The notes under the pieces are model-generated. The model was not told where the DNA came from. It saw only the letters and a list, made by a program, of their open reading frames with translations, and did not search any database. 12,712 nt of DNA from the NCBI GenBank assembly GCA_964511865.1, contig CAZEHW010000090.1, forward strand, positions 1-12,712. The letters run 5' to 3'. Of this stretch, positions 1-8,572 are shown piece by piece. Origin of the DNA: ChocPot-Mid sp964511865. GTDB lineage: Bacteria > Bacteroidota > Ignavibacteria > Kapaibacteriales > UBA2268. Numbering within the stretch: position 1 is the first letter of the stretch; each line of letters starts with the position of its first letter. The translations under genes were made by a program, and so were the position numbers.

Positions 1-2
1 CA

Positions 3-2711
3 AAAGTTCTTTATGGTAAATTATCAAACGGACTAACCTATTACATAATGGAAAATAAAAAACCTGAAAACCGGGCAGAATTGCAAATGGTTATAAAAGC
101 AGGTTCATTACAAGAAGAAAATGACCAGGCAGGTTTGGCTCATTTTATTGAGCATATGTGCTTTAATGGAACAGAAAATTTTCCAAAAAACGACCTTGTA
201 AAGTTTCTCGAAGGTTTAGGAATGAGATTCGGTGCTGATTTAAACGCCAGCACAGGTTTTGAAAGAACTTATTACATGCTAACAGTTCCCCTCGACAGAA
301 AAGGTGCACTTGATAGTGGAATGCAGGTATTAACTGATTGGTTGCATAATGTATCTTTTGATCCGGAAGAATTGGAAAAAGAACGTGGTGTTATTATGGA
401 AGAATGGAGACTTTATCTTAGTGCTCAGCAAAGAATTATGCTGAAGCATTTTCCACATATTTTCTATAAATCAAAATATGTTGACAGACTTCCAATTGGT
501 GACACAGCAGTAATTCAATATGCTCCCAGACAACGGTTTGTAGATTTTTATAAAGACTGGTATAGACCCAATTTGTCAGCTGTTGTAGCCGTTGGTGATT
601 TTAATGCTAATGATATTGAAAAGAAAATCAAAGAAAAATTTGGTAATATTGATAATCCAAAAAATCCAAAAGATATCGGTGAGTATCCTTTGCAAGTACA
701 TAATGATACAAAAGTATCAATAGCTTCAGATAAGGAATGGCAATACACAATGCTCGCTATTTACTTTAAACATCTCGGTGAGCCCGATTTATCTTATGGT
801 TCTTATAGACAAAATATTATAAATCAAATGCTCTCAAGTATAGTAAGCAGCCGGTTAGCCGAATTAACAAAAAAACCAAATCCCCCCTTCTTAGGTGCTC
901 AAGTTCAAGAAACACACCTTATGTCCAATATGTCAAGTTTATATCTAATGGGAGCTGTTAAGGAAGACTCATTTGACGAAGGAGTTTTAGCAATGTTAGG
1001 AGAAATTTTCAGGGGATTACAACATGGAATAACTCCAACAGAACTTGAAAGACAGAAAAAAGAAATGATGAGTTTTTATGAAAAAGCTTACAATGAAAGA
1101 GATAAAACAGAATCTGCATCATACGCCAGAGAATTTGCATCCAACTTTTGGGAAAAAGAGTCAGCTCCTGGTATAGAAGTTGAATTGGCACTCGCTAAAA
1201 AATGGTTGCCGGAAATTACTGTTGATGATTTAAATAATATTTTAAAGAAAGCTATTAAAAAGGAAAACTTAACAATCACATTAAGCGCACCCGAAAAAGA
1301 AGGATTTACGATTCCAACTGAAGAAAAAATATTAGCACTTTATGAAAAAGCTTCAAAGGAAAAATATGAACCTTATGTTGACAAAGTATCTTCATCACCT
1401 CTCTTTAATAAAAAAGTATCAAAAGGTAGACTTGTAGGGGAAAATCAAATCCCTGAAATTGGAGTTACTGAACTTAAATTATCAAACGGAATAAAAGTTT
1501 ATCTAAAACCAACCGATTTTAAAAACGATGAAATATTAATGCAGGCTTTTAGTCCGGGTGGCAATTCTCTTGCCCAACCTGATGATTATGTTTCAGCTTT
1601 AGTTGCCGAAGATATTGTCTACGAAGCAGGGCTTTCGGAATTTGACAAAATTCAATTAGAAAAATTATTAGCAGGAAAAATAGTTTCTGTTTCCCCTACA
1701 ATTGGAAGAATGACTGAAGGATTAAGGGGTAGTACAACCCCCCAAGACCTCGAAACTTTACTGCAGATGACACATTTGTTCTTCACAGACCCAAGAAAAG
1801 ATGTTGAAGCATATCAATCATTTATGGCGAAAATGAAAGAGCAGTTAAAAAATCAGAAGTTGAATCCAAAATCTGCTTTTTCAGATACTTTATCTACTGT
1901 AATGAGTTCCTATCATTATTCTTCTCGTCCTTGGACCGATGAACTTCTAAGTGAAATAAATTATGAGAAAGCATTCGAATTTTATAAAGACAGATTCTTA
2001 GATGCTTCTGACTTCACATTTATCATTGTTGGTTCATTTAAGATTGACGAAATCAAGCCAATGCTCCAGCAATACTTAGGGACTCTTCCTTCTAAGAAAA
2101 GAATTGAAACAGCAAAAGACATAGGTGAAAAATATCCTAAAGGTATTATCAACAAAGATGTTTACAAAGGCATCGAAAAACAAAGCACTGTGCGGGTTGT
2201 TTTCACCGGGGATTTCGAATGGAATGACCATGAAAGATTTATTATTGACGCTCTGACAAACGTCTTAAACACAAAAATGAGAGAAGCTATCCGGGAAGAC
2301 AAAGGTGGTACTTACGGTATCTATTCATTTGGACGTCCTAGCCAATTCCCAATACCTACTTATAGAATTGATATTGGTTTCGGGACCAATCCTGACCGGG
2401 TTGAAGAATTAACAAATACATTATTTAACCTTATCAAAGATATGCAGAAAAATAATGTTGAAGAAACATTTATAACCGATACAAAAGAAATGTTCAAACG
2501 TCAATATGAAACTAATTCTAAGAAAAATAACTTTTGGTTAGGAGAAATTTTTGATGGTTTGTACAATGGTGATGATTTAAAGAAAATTATTACAGTTGAT
2601 CAAATGGCTGATAAATTAACAGCCGATGATATTAGAATGGCAGCAAATAAATATCTCAAATCGGATAATGTTGCTAAATTTGTTCTTTATCCTGAAGATT
2701 ATAAAAAGTAA
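3..2711 (+). CDS. M16 family zinc metallopeptidase (insulinase/pitrilysin type), 5' end outside the window
   Basis: This is a two-half M16 peptidase, probably exported and cleaving peptides in the periplasm or at the outer membrane. The inverted zinc motif HFIEH (nt 141-155) gives H47, E50 and H51, counting from the codon at nt 3. The likely third ligand is E127, in ERGVIMEEW, 76 residues after H51. The second, non-catalytic half starts near residue 488 with KLSNGIKVYL, which mirrors KLSNGLTYYI at the start of the first half. GGTYG near the C-terminus matches the substrate-contacting segment of the family. The frame is open to the window edge, and the codons before the ATG at nt 48 encode the first strand of the M16 fold. 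That ATG is therefore internal, and the true start with a signal peptide lies upstream. About 902 residues are visible, against roughly 930-950 for family members as I recall them. The gene converges on the lipoprotein gene downstream and shares a terminator with it. The family call is very secure; the substrate is unknown. Confidence 0.95.
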   Translation, partial: KVLYGKLSNGLTYYIMENKKPENRAELQMVIKAGSLQEENDQAGLAHFIEHMCFNGTENFPKNDLVKFLEGLGMRFGADLNASTGFERTYYMLTVPLDRKGALDSGMQVLTDWLHNVSFDPEELEKERGVIMEEWRLYLSAQQRIMLKHFPHIFYKSKYVDRLPIGDTAVIQYAPRQRFVDFYKDWYRPNLSAVVAVGDFNANDIEKKIKEKFGNIDNPKNPKDIGEYPLQVHNDTKVSIASDKEWQYTMLAIYFKHLGEPDLSYGSYRQNIINQMLSSIVSSRLAELTKKPNPPFLGAQVQETHLMSNMSSLYLMGAVKEDSFDEGVLAMLGEIFRGLQHGITPTELERQKKEMMSFYEKAYNERDKTESASYAREFASNFWEKESAPGIEVELALAKKWLPEITVDDLNNILKKAIKKENLTITLSAPEKEGFTIPTEEKILALYEKASKEKYEPYVDKVSSSPLFNKKVSKGRLVGENQIPEIGVTELKLSNGIKVYLKPTDFKNDEILMQAFSPGGNSLAQPDDYVSALVAEDIVYEAGLSEFDKIQLEKLLAGKIVSVSPTIGRMTEGLRGSTTPQDLETLLQMTHLFFTDPRKDVEAYQSFMAKMKEQLKNQKLNPKSAFSDTLSTVMSSYHYSSRPWTDELLSEINYEKAFEFYKDRFLDASDFTFIIVGSFKIDEIKPMLQQYLGTLPSKKRIETAKDIGEKYPKGIINKDVYKGIEKQSTVRVVFTGDFEWNDHERFIIDALTNVLNTKMREAIREDKGGTYGIYSFGRPSQFPIPTYRIDIGFGTNPDRVEELTNTLFNLIKDMQKNNVEETFITDTKEMFKRQYETNSKKNNFWLGEIFDGLYNGDDLKKIITVDQMADKLTADDIRMAANKYLKSDNVAKFVLYPEDYKK

Positions 2712-2743
2712 AATAAAGAATATAAGGCAATAAAAATAAACAA

Positions 2744-2774
2744 AAAGGGCTATTTCTATAAAAAGTAGCCCTTT
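2744..2774. terminator. Bidirectional rho-independent terminator between convergent genes
   Basis: AAAGGGCTA (2744-2752) pairs with TAGCCCTTT (2766-2774), and the stem extends inward through a G-U and A-T pairs to a short loop. The + strand side continues AATTTT. On the - strand the stem is followed by a T-rich tract, the complement of the A-rich 2728-2746. It lies 33 nt after the M16 stop and 15 nt after the stop of the - strand lipoprotein gene, so it can end both transcripts. Confidence 0.85.
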
Positions 2775-2788
2775 AATTTTAGAAATTA

Positions 2789-3337
2789 TTAATTTGCGTT
2801 GTCAGTTGGAGAATCTCCGGATTTTTTAATTAACATTTGCTGTAATAATAAACTGGCTTGCGGATCGGTATGACCAACAATACCACTAACAATAACCCAT
2901 TTACCTTTCTCCTTTTTAAGAGTTCTTGCAACACGGATGAAAAGTTTGGCGGTTTCCCCACCGATAGTAATCTCTAAAGGTGTCCCATAGATTATTGAAG
3001 CAAATGTAGCATTATCATCCATCTGGATATCCATATCGTACATTTCTCCATACTTCGTTTTGTCAAAAGTTTTCCATTGCTGTTCCATCTTGGCTTTAAA
3101 TTCGGCAAAAGTTTTTATTACTTCTGAAGAGTCCGTACCAAAAAAGATGACTTCTCCTGCTAATGTTTCAATCATATCAGAAAAATTCTTTTCTTCAGCA
3201 GCTTTGTTGTATTCTTTCATGACCTGAACAATAGCTTGCTTTTCCTTATCAATATCCTGCATAGTAAGTTCCTCTTTTTGAGGCGTACAACCTAAAACAA
3301 AAACCAAAATGAAAAAAGTCGTCAATGTTTTTTTCAT
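2789..3337 (-). CDS. Small lipoprotein with a SnoaL/NTF2-like domain
   Basis: A 182-residue predicted lipoprotein. The N-terminus has lysines, a hydrophobic stretch and the lipobox VLGC with C17 as the lipidation site. From about residue 28 to 165 it follows the pattern of SnoaL-like/DUF4440 alpha+beta cone folds. An N-terminal helix (KQAIVQVMKEYNKAAEEKN) and an acidic segment ending in EVIFFGTD come first. A central region and late strands follow, with RVARTLKKEKGKWVIV and a closing SGIVGHTD. This fold serves as small-molecule enzymes, binding proteins or immunity factors, so it does not fix a function. The start is supported by GGAGGA just upstream. It is transcribed alone, divergent from the metallopeptidase gene and convergent with the M16 gene. 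The lipoprotein call is strong; the fold call rests on sequence pattern only. Confidence 0.85.
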   Translation of the reverse strand: MKKTLTTFFILVFVLGCTPQKEELTMQDIDKEKQAIVQVMKEYNKAAEEKNFSDMIETLAGEVIFFGTDSSEVIKTFAEFKAKMEQQWKTFDKTKYGEMYDMDIQMDDNATFASIIYGTPLEITIGGETAKLFIRVARTLKKEKGKWVIVSGIVGHTDPQASLLLQQMLIKKSGDSPTDNAN

Positions 3338-3708
3338 AATTCCTCCGGTGGTTTTATTAATAATTTTAACATAATATAAATTTAAATTCCTGTTCTAATT
3401 CTTTCAAATAATACTTTTTTAAAAACTCGAATTCCTAATAATTTCAAAATTTATAACTGAAATAATAACTCATTTATATAAATTAATTATTTGCTAAATT
3501 TAATATAAGATATTAATTATTTAAAAACAAGCAAGTTTTTCAAAAAATAGTAAAAAAAAGTACATTATTGTTGTTTTTTTCAATTTATTTGGATAAAATT
3601 AAATTATTTTAAGGTATCAATGGAGTTTTAATAACTTTATTTTTAAAACAATGTTTTTTATTCAATAATATATTATTAAATTGAATTTCTTAAATTTAAT
3701 AACTTACA
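3338..3708. other. AT-rich divergent intergenic region (371 nt), no gene seen
   Basis: This region is almost entirely A and T, carries no convincing ORF or RNA, and must hold the promoters of both flanking genes. Weak candidates are TTGTTT (3571-3576) with a 17-nt spacer to TAAAAT (3594-3599) for the + strand, and on the - strand TTGAAA (3402-3407) with a 17-nt spacer to TAAATT (3379-3384). Such matches arise easily by chance in DNA this AT-rich, so neither is firm. A perfect 14-bp AT-only palindrome sits at 3664-3677, about 45 nt before the peptidase start. It could be an operator or simply composition. Confidence 0.5.
3341..3346 (-). promoter_or_regulatory. Strong Shine-Dalgarno site for the SnoaL-like lipoprotein
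   Basis: On the - strand GGAGGA lies 3 nt before the ATG at 3337-3335. It is the most canonical ribosome binding site in the window and fixes the start codon. Confidence 0.85.
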
Positions 3709-3710
3709 AT

Positions 3711-3714
3711 GAGG
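3711..3714 (+). promoter_or_regulatory. Shine-Dalgarno GAGG that sets the metallopeptidase start
   Basis: GAGG at 3711-3714 lies 6 nt before the ATG at 3721. The upstream in-frame ATG at 3709 overlaps this site and has no site of its own, so 3721 is the better start. Confidence 0.7.
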
Positions 3715-3720
3715 TTTAAA

Positions 3721-5790
3721 ATGAAAATATTTAATATCTTACTTCTAATTACAACACTGGCATTTTTCCAATGCACAGGTAACAAAGAAATAAACGACAA
3801 CAAATCAGAAGGCAAACTAATGTTCATCAACGAAACTACTATTGAGAATACTACTGCAGAATTGATTAAAAAATTTGGGGCAGATAAAAAATTTAGAATT
3901 GAAAGAGGAGTTCTGCAGACAGCTTCCCTTTGGAAAGAAGATGATGGAACAACAGACCAATTTAAAGAATTTTGTATCAGTAATTTTGTTGCAGATTCTG
4001 TAGAACTTGATAAAATATTCAACCGCTTATCTGAGAATCTTGAAATAATTTGGGGACATTTCAATAAAATCACTCTCGATTTCAACCGCCCCCTTCATTT
4101 AACAACATTTGATAAATACTCGGTTGATGAAATATTTGGTGCCTATAGCCCCGGTTCTCATCTTGCTGAAGATTTTTATACAAATAAAGTGGCTTTTATT
4201 ATTACTTTAAACTTTCCTCATTATTCCCTTGAAGAAAAAACGGAGTGGTGTAAAAAATGGTCAAGAAAAGAATGGGCATATGCTCGTATGGGTGATGTAT
4301 TTACTTCAAGAGTTCCAAGTAATTTATTGCAGAATGTTTCTAAAGCTGTTACAAATGCCGATTTATATATATCCGAATATAATATTTATATGGGCAAACT
4401 AATTGACAATAATAACAAGCATCTCTTCCCCGACGACCTTAAACTAATAACACATTGGGGATTAAGAGATGAATTGAAGTCCCAATATACAAATAAGGAA
4501 AACGGTCTTGAAAAGCAAAATTTAATATATGAAGTTATGAAAAGAATTATTACTCAGGAAATTCCTCAATGTGTCATTAACAATCCTGAATACAAATGGA
4601 ACCCATATAAAAATGTTGTAACTAAAAATGGTAAGCAGATAGAATTCGAGCAGGAAAACAACATCAGGTATAAACATATTCTAAATAATTTTCATGCTGT
4701 AAAAGCAATAGATGATTACAGTCCGAATTATCCGACATACATAAGTAGAAAATTTGATGAAGAATTCGAAATACCACAAACAGAGGTTGAAAAACTTTTC
4801 ACAGACTTTGTCTCTTCCCCGCAAGTTAAAGAAGTAGCTTCAATAATTTCAAAAAGACTTGGAAGAAAACTTGAACCATTCGATATTTGGTATGACGGCT
4901 ATAAAGCGAGAAGTTCTATCTCTGAATCTGAACTCAACAATATAACAATGAAAAAATATCCAAATCCTGATGCTGTAAAAAAAGATTTACCAAACATTTT
5001 ACTCAAGCTTGGATTTAATCAGGAAAAAGCAAAATCAATTAGCTCTAAGGTTGAAGTTGACCCTTCAAGAGGTGCCGGACATGCATGGGGTGCTCAAATG
5101 AAATCAGAAAATGCCCACTTAAGGACAAGAATTGGTGAAAAAGGTATGGATTACAAAGGGTATAATATTGCAACTCATGAATTTGGACACAATGTAGAGC
5201 AGACTTTAACACTTAATGATGTTGATTATTATATGCTGACAGGAGTTCCTAATACAGCTTTTACTGAAGCATGGGCATTTGTATTCCAAAAAAGAGACCT
5301 TGAACTATTAGGCATCAAAGAAGACGATACTAACAAAAAAACTATGATGGTGCTGGATAACTTCTGGTCAACATATGAAATAATGGGTGTTTCACTGGTT
5401 GATATGAACCTTTGGAAATGGCTCTACGCTAATCCAAATGCTAATGAAAAACAGGTTAAGGAAGCAACAATCAGAATAGCTAAAGAAATTTGGAATAAAT
5501 ATTTTGCTGATGTTTTCGGAGTTAAAGACCAGCCTATTTTAGCCATATATTCACATATGATTGATTACCCTCTTTATTTATCAGCATATCCATTAGGACA
5601 TTTAATCGAATTTCAGATTGAAAGTTATATTGATGGAAAAAATTTGGGAGATGAGATGATTAGAATGTGTAAACAAGGACGTATAATACCGCAATCATGG
5701 ATGAATGATGCTGTTGGAAATGAATTGTCAATTGAACCAACATTAAAGGCAACTCAGGAGGCAGTTAATAATATTAAATTGCAACCTTGA
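3721..5790 (+). CDS. Probable lipoprotein zinc metallopeptidase (HEFGH gluzincin, subfamily not recognised)
   Basis: A protein of 689 residues from the ATG at 3721. That start places GAGG correctly and begins directly with the signal peptide. Lys2 and a hydrophobic run lead to C18 in AFFQC, a loose lipobox of the kind Bacteroidota tolerate. The catalytic signature is HEFGH (H486, E487, H490), with a probable third zinc ligand E516 in TEAWAF, 26 residues after H490. That spacing resembles the gluzincin clan MA(E), such as the M2 and M3 families. Upstream, GAGHAWGAQ and KLEPFDIWYDG resemble conserved segments of M3-like enzymes. The first 300 or so residues match nothing I recognise; they are rich in aromatic residues (HLFPDDLKLITHWGL). 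It is probably a cell-envelope peptidase. The gene stands alone between a divergent promoter region and a terminator. The metallopeptidase call is strong; exact family and substrate are unknown. Confidence 0.85.
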   Translation: MKIFNILLLITTLAFFQCTGNKEINDNKSEGKLMFINETTIENTTAELIKKFGADKKFRIERGVLQTASLWKEDDGTTDQFKEFCISNFVADSVELDKIFNRLSENLEIIWGHFNKITLDFNRPLHLTTFDKYSVDEIFGAYSPGSHLAEDFYTNKVAFIITLNFPHYSLEEKTEWCKKWSRKEWAYARMGDVFTSRVPSNLLQNVSKAVTNADLYISEYNIYMGKLIDNNNKHLFPDDLKLITHWGLRDELKSQYTNKENGLEKQNLIYEVMKRIITQEIPQCVINNPEYKWNPYKNVVTKNGKQIEFEQENNIRYKHILNNFHAVKAIDDYSPNYPTYISRKFDEEFEIPQTEVEKLFTDFVSSPQVKEVASIISKRLGRKLEPFDIWYDGYKARSSISESELNNITMKKYPNPDAVKKDLPNILLKLGFNQEKAKSISSKVEVDPSRGAGHAWGAQMKSENAHLRTRIGEKGMDYKGYNIATHEFGHNVEQTLTLNDVDYYMLTGVPNTAFTEAWAFVFQKRDLELLGIKEDDTNKKTMMVLDNFWSTYEIMGVSLVDMNLWKWLYANPNANEKQVKEATIRIAKEIWNKYFADVFGVKDQPILAIYSHMIDYPLYLSAYPLGHLIEFQIESYIDGKNLGDEMIRMCKQGRIIPQSWMNDAVGNELSIEPTLKATQEAVNNIKLQP

Positions 5791-5814
5791 TATAATTATT
5801 CATAAATGTAAAAA

Positions 5815-5853
5815 AAAATGCTGTTCAAATCTTTATCAGTTGGACAGCATTTT
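5815..5853. terminator. Bidirectional rho-independent terminator between metallopeptidase and tatC genes
   Basis: A 14-bp stem is formed by AAAATGCTGTTCAA (5815-5828) and TTGGACAGCATTTT (5840-5853), with one G-U pair and an 11-nt loop. On the - strand it is followed by a run of eight or more T, a textbook terminator 27 nt after the tatC stop. On the + strand it ends in TTTT and lies 24 nt after the metallopeptidase stop. It marks the 3' end of the dapB-to-tatC unit. Confidence 0.9.
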
Positions 5854-5880
5854 CTATTATAAGTATTTCGATAATATTGA

Positions 5881-6639
5881 CTATAAATTTTCGGTTTCCT
5901 TCTTCTTTCCTGCGGCTTTAGAAATAAAAATACTTATCTCATATAATACAAAAAGTGGTGCAGCAAAAATCATCATGCTAATAGGGTCTGTGGTTGGTGT
6001 CAGTGCGGCGGCTAATATCATAATAACGACCATACTATGCCTGCGGTATTTTCGCATGAACTGAGCAGTTATAATACCGAATTTAGCTAATATAAAAGTT
6101 ACCATAGGAAGTNNNNNNNNNNATAATAACATTATTGTGACAAAACTAAGGTAACTATTGACATCAATTATATTCTCAATTTTCTTTGTACCGAATGATG
6201 CCGCAAAACTCATCATTGTAGGTATCATAAGAAAATATGAAAATGCTATACCGGATAGAAAACAAAGGGATGTAAAAAAAGTTATTTTGCTAACCCACTT
6301 TCGTTCATTAACGTATAGACCGGGAGCTATAAATTTCCATAGCTGATAGAGCATGAAAGGAAAGGAAGAAATTATTCCAATAATAAAAATTAGCTTAAAG
6401 TACATCAACGGCTGTCCAAAAGGACTAAGGTTTTGCAATTTTAAATGGACATTAAAAGAAGGAGCTAATATCACATACTCCAAAATTGTATCAATAAAAA
6501 CACCGGCAAAAATACAACCAACAATTAATCCGACGAAAGCCCAGACTATTCTTTTACGCAGTTCTTCGAGATGACTGAGAAATCCCAATCCCTCTTCACC
6601 TGCTTTTTCCTCTTCTTTTAACTTTTTCTCCTTTTTCAT
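5881..6639 (-). CDS. tatC: Sec-independent (twin-arginine) protein translocase subunit TatC, interrupted by an assembly gap
   Basis: TatC is the inner-membrane receptor that binds twin-arginine signal peptides for export of folded proteins. From the ATG at 6639 it would be 252 residues. Visible landmarks are a lysine/glutamate-rich N-terminus, HLEELRKR (E26 and R28, matching E15 and R17 of E. coli TatC), LWKFIAPGLYVNERK (E112, matching the E103 region), LPMVTFILAKFG, FMRKYRRH and the late ALTPTTDP loop. Six membrane segments are expected. Ten Ns (6113-6122) hide residues 173-176 in TM4; the frame continues across them. Compared with E. coli TatC this segment is three residues short, so the Ns probably understate the true gap. 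An in-frame TTG at 6708 would add 23 residues and overlap the upstream gene by 8 nt. Neither start has a clear ribosome binding site; ATG fits family length better. I saw no tatA/tatB here. Confidence 0.95.
   Translation of the reverse strand: MKKEKKLKEEEKAGEEGLGFLSHLEELRKRIVWAFVGLIVGCIFAGVFIDTILEYVILAPSFNVHLKLQNLSPFGQPLMYFKLIFIIGIISSFPFMLYQLWKFIAPGLYVNERKWVSKITFFTSLCFLSGIAFSYFLMIPTMMSFAASFGTKKIENIIDVNSYLSFVTIMLLXXXXLPMVTFILAKFGIITAQFMRKYRRHSMVVIMILAAALTPTTDPISMMIFAAPLFVLYEISIFISKAAGKKKETENL
6113..6122. other. Assembly gap (ten Ns) inside tatC
   Basis: Ten consecutive undetermined bases interrupt TM4 of TatC. The last partial codon before LPMV on the - strand reads NNA. That is compatible with GAA, the codon for the glutamate conserved just before this position in TatC (FEVP in E. 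coli). Confidence 0.95.
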
Positions 6640-6700
6640 ATGTTTAAATTTATGAAAAATTATTCTAACTTGTTTTAAATTTATTTTGATTTCCTTATTG

Positions 6701-8572
6701 CTATTCAAGACAATATCTATTTATCATCTGTTTTGCTTGCTCACTACCCAAATCAACCGCCTTTTGCCAATCAGAGCAAGCTCCTGATTTGTCGTTCGAT
6801 TTATATCTTTCTATCCCACGTTTCAAGTATGCATCTGCAAAACCGGAGTACAAATTAATCGCTTTATTAAAATCATTAATCGCTTTTTCCTTAAGTCCTA
6901 ATTTTGAATATGAATTTCCCCTCAAATAATAATTCAAGTAATCATTTGGAGTCATAAGAATTGATTTTGTAAAATCCTTTACTGCACCTTCATAATCACC
7001 TATAGCATCTCTTGCAATTGCCCTGTTAAAATATCCATCTGGAATGTTTGGCTCCAACTTAATAGCTTTTGTCAGGTCTTTGACTGACTTTTGGTAATCA
7101 CCAAGCAAACCGTAAGCAGAACCACGATTGTTATATGCTTCGGCATAATTTTTATCAATTGTAACTGCCCTGGTAAAGTTGTTAATTGCCTGTGTAAAAT
7201 CACCTGCATCCTTAAATATATTTCCCCGAAGAAAATAAACAACAGCCGCTTTTGGATTATCCTCAATTGCATTATCAAGAAATACTGTTGGATTAGAAAA
7301 ATTCTTTACATGAACAAATGAATATAATGATAAAATAATTGTAATAGTAATACCAAACATCAATATTTTCCTTTGTCCCGTTTTACGTAAAAATTGTTTA
7401 AACATAAGAAATAATATTATTACAAATCCTATCATTGGTAAATAAGCCCTATGATCAAGATAATGATAAAACATATCAGATTTGGGATAATATCTGCTGT
7501 ACAGCATTCCGGGAAAAACAAGAAGAACAAACCACAAAACACCAAACAGCAAAAAGTTCTTTTCCTTATTTTCTATACCCTTCCACTTTTTAAGAAAAAG
7601 AAATATTATTAAAATAATTATTATCATTCCAAGTACCGAAGTAAAAAAACTGAAAACCGGGAGTAACATCAGATTAAAAGGAACAATGAATTTTGAAATA
7701 TATTCCGGTATTGTTCTTAGGTTTTCAATAAATGGAGTTAATCCGAATATTTGATTCTCTGGTAAACTTCCAGAAAATGAAAAACGTAAATAATACCAAA
7801 AGGCAAAACAGACAATCCAAATAAGTCCCAATATATTTATTTCGGAAGAAAATATTTTTTTTCTGGTAATAAGAAAATAAGAATACATAACTACAGGAAG
7901 AAGGATAGCGGTTTCTTTTGAAAAGAAAGCCAGAAGTAATAATAAAATATGCAGAAACAAATTGATTACTTTTTTTGTCTCAATGTAACGCATGAAATAC
8001 AAAAATGATGACATTCCAAAAACCGCTAATAACAAATCACCTCTGGCAGGAAGCCATGCAACATTGATAGCAAACAATGGATGAAGTGAAATAATTAGTG
8101 TTGCAAACAAAGATAAAAGAGGGTAAAATTCTATTTTTCTAAAAACTTTAAACAATATTAAGGCAGACAACATAAACAAAAGTAAATTTGTTGTATGAAA
8201 GCTCCACAAGTTGCCATTCCCTATCTGTGCATCAGTTATAAATGTAATGGTTTGCAATGGCCTGTAAAACCCGGAGACAGCATCAGTTAAAAATGAATTA
8301 CCGGTAAAAACATCAACAAACTTAGCAGTTTGAAGCTGCTGCATATTGTTAACCACCAGGAAATCATCATCAAATCCTGTATAAGAAAAGTTGATTACCT
8401 GAATGTAAACAGCGAGAATGAAACCAATAATATAAATAAAATAGAATCTGTCAATTTTATCAATAAAACTTTTTTGCTCGAAATTCTCTTTTTTTGCACT
8501 TTGAGATTTTTTTTCTTCTCTCATGTTTTTGCCGCTTATTCTTTCTTGTTTCTTAATTTTCTCTTTACTCAT
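6701..8572 (-). CDS. Polytopic GT-C-like membrane protein with five C-terminal TPRs (TMTC/PMT-like), paralog A
   Basis: A protein of 623 residues. A charged cytoplasmic N-terminus (1-42) leads into about ten membrane segments (43-425), followed by TPRs. The membrane part carries the motif order of TMTC/PMT-type GT-C glycosyltransferases, which move a sugar from a lipid carrier onto extracytoplasmic protein. The motifs are DDD in the first loop (68-70), RPL (104-106), HP (164-165), VAWLPARGDLL (171-181), SKE (218-220) and HRAYLP (374-379). Residues 441-610 divide exactly into five 34-residue TPRs starting at 441, 475, 509, 543 and 577. The last carries GACSDWQKAVDLG, a common end cap of Bacteroidota TPR arrays. 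It is 86 nt downstream of paralog B. That gap has no terminator hairpin but does have TATAAT at 8593-8598 (-), a possible internal promoter with a poor -35. There is no clear Shine-Dalgarno. Architecture is certain; enzymatic activity is inferred. Confidence 0.8.
   Translation of the reverse strand: MSKEKIKKQERISGKNMREEKKSQSAKKENFEQKSFIDKIDRFYFIYIIGFILAVYIQVINFSYTGFDDDFLVVNNMQQLQTAKFVDVFTGNSFLTDAVSGFYRPLQTITFITDAQIGNGNLWSFHTTNLLLFMLSALILFKVFRKIEFYPLLSLFATLIISLHPLFAINVAWLPARGDLLLAVFGMSSFLYFMRYIETKKVINLFLHILLLLLAFFSKETAILLPVVMYSYFLITRKKIFSSEINILGLIWIVCFAFWYYLRFSFSGSLPENQIFGLTPFIENLRTIPEYISKFIVPFNLMLLPVFSFFTSVLGMIIIILIIFLFLKKWKGIENKEKNFLLFGVLWFVLLVFPGMLYSRYYPKSDMFYHYLDHRAYLPMIGFVIILFLMFKQFLRKTGQRKILMFGITITIILSLYSFVHVKNFSNPTVFLDNAIEDNPKAAVVYFLRGNIFKDAGDFTQAINNFTRAVTIDKNYAEAYNNRGSAYGLLGDYQKSVKDLTKAIKLEPNIPDGYFNRAIARDAIGDYEGAVKDFTKSILMTPNDYLNYYLRGNSYSKLGLKEKAINDFNKAINLYSGFADAYLKRGIERYKSNDKSGACSDWQKAVDLGSEQAKQMINRYCLE

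Noticed and set aside
3709..3720. ATG at 3709 as start of the metallopeptidase
   Set aside because: It overlaps the GAGG site that correctly serves the ATG at 3721, and would place extra residues before the signal peptide.
3696..4085. 129-residue - strand ORF over the metallopeptidase N-terminus
   Set aside because: It is antisense to a clear coding region, with no start signal and no protein-like domain pattern.
3721..5790. Dipeptidyl peptidase III (M49) identity for the metallopeptidase
   Set aside because: M49 enzymes carry HELLGH with a six-residue motif and EECRAD; here the motif is HEFGH with TEAWAF.
5840..6574. Three + strand ORFs antisense to tatC
   Set aside because: They lie opposite strongly conserved TatC coding sequence, and the first begins inside a terminator stem.
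6640..6708. TTG start of tatC at 6708, overlapping the upstream gene by 8 nt
   Set aside because: It adds 23 residues that are not typical of TatC and has no ribosome binding site. The ATG at 6639 gives normal family length. It remains possible.
7072..7321. Short ORFs on both strands within the TPR region of paralog A
   Set aside because: They are other-frame shadows of the periodic TPR coding sequence, without ribosome binding sites or recognisable protein features.
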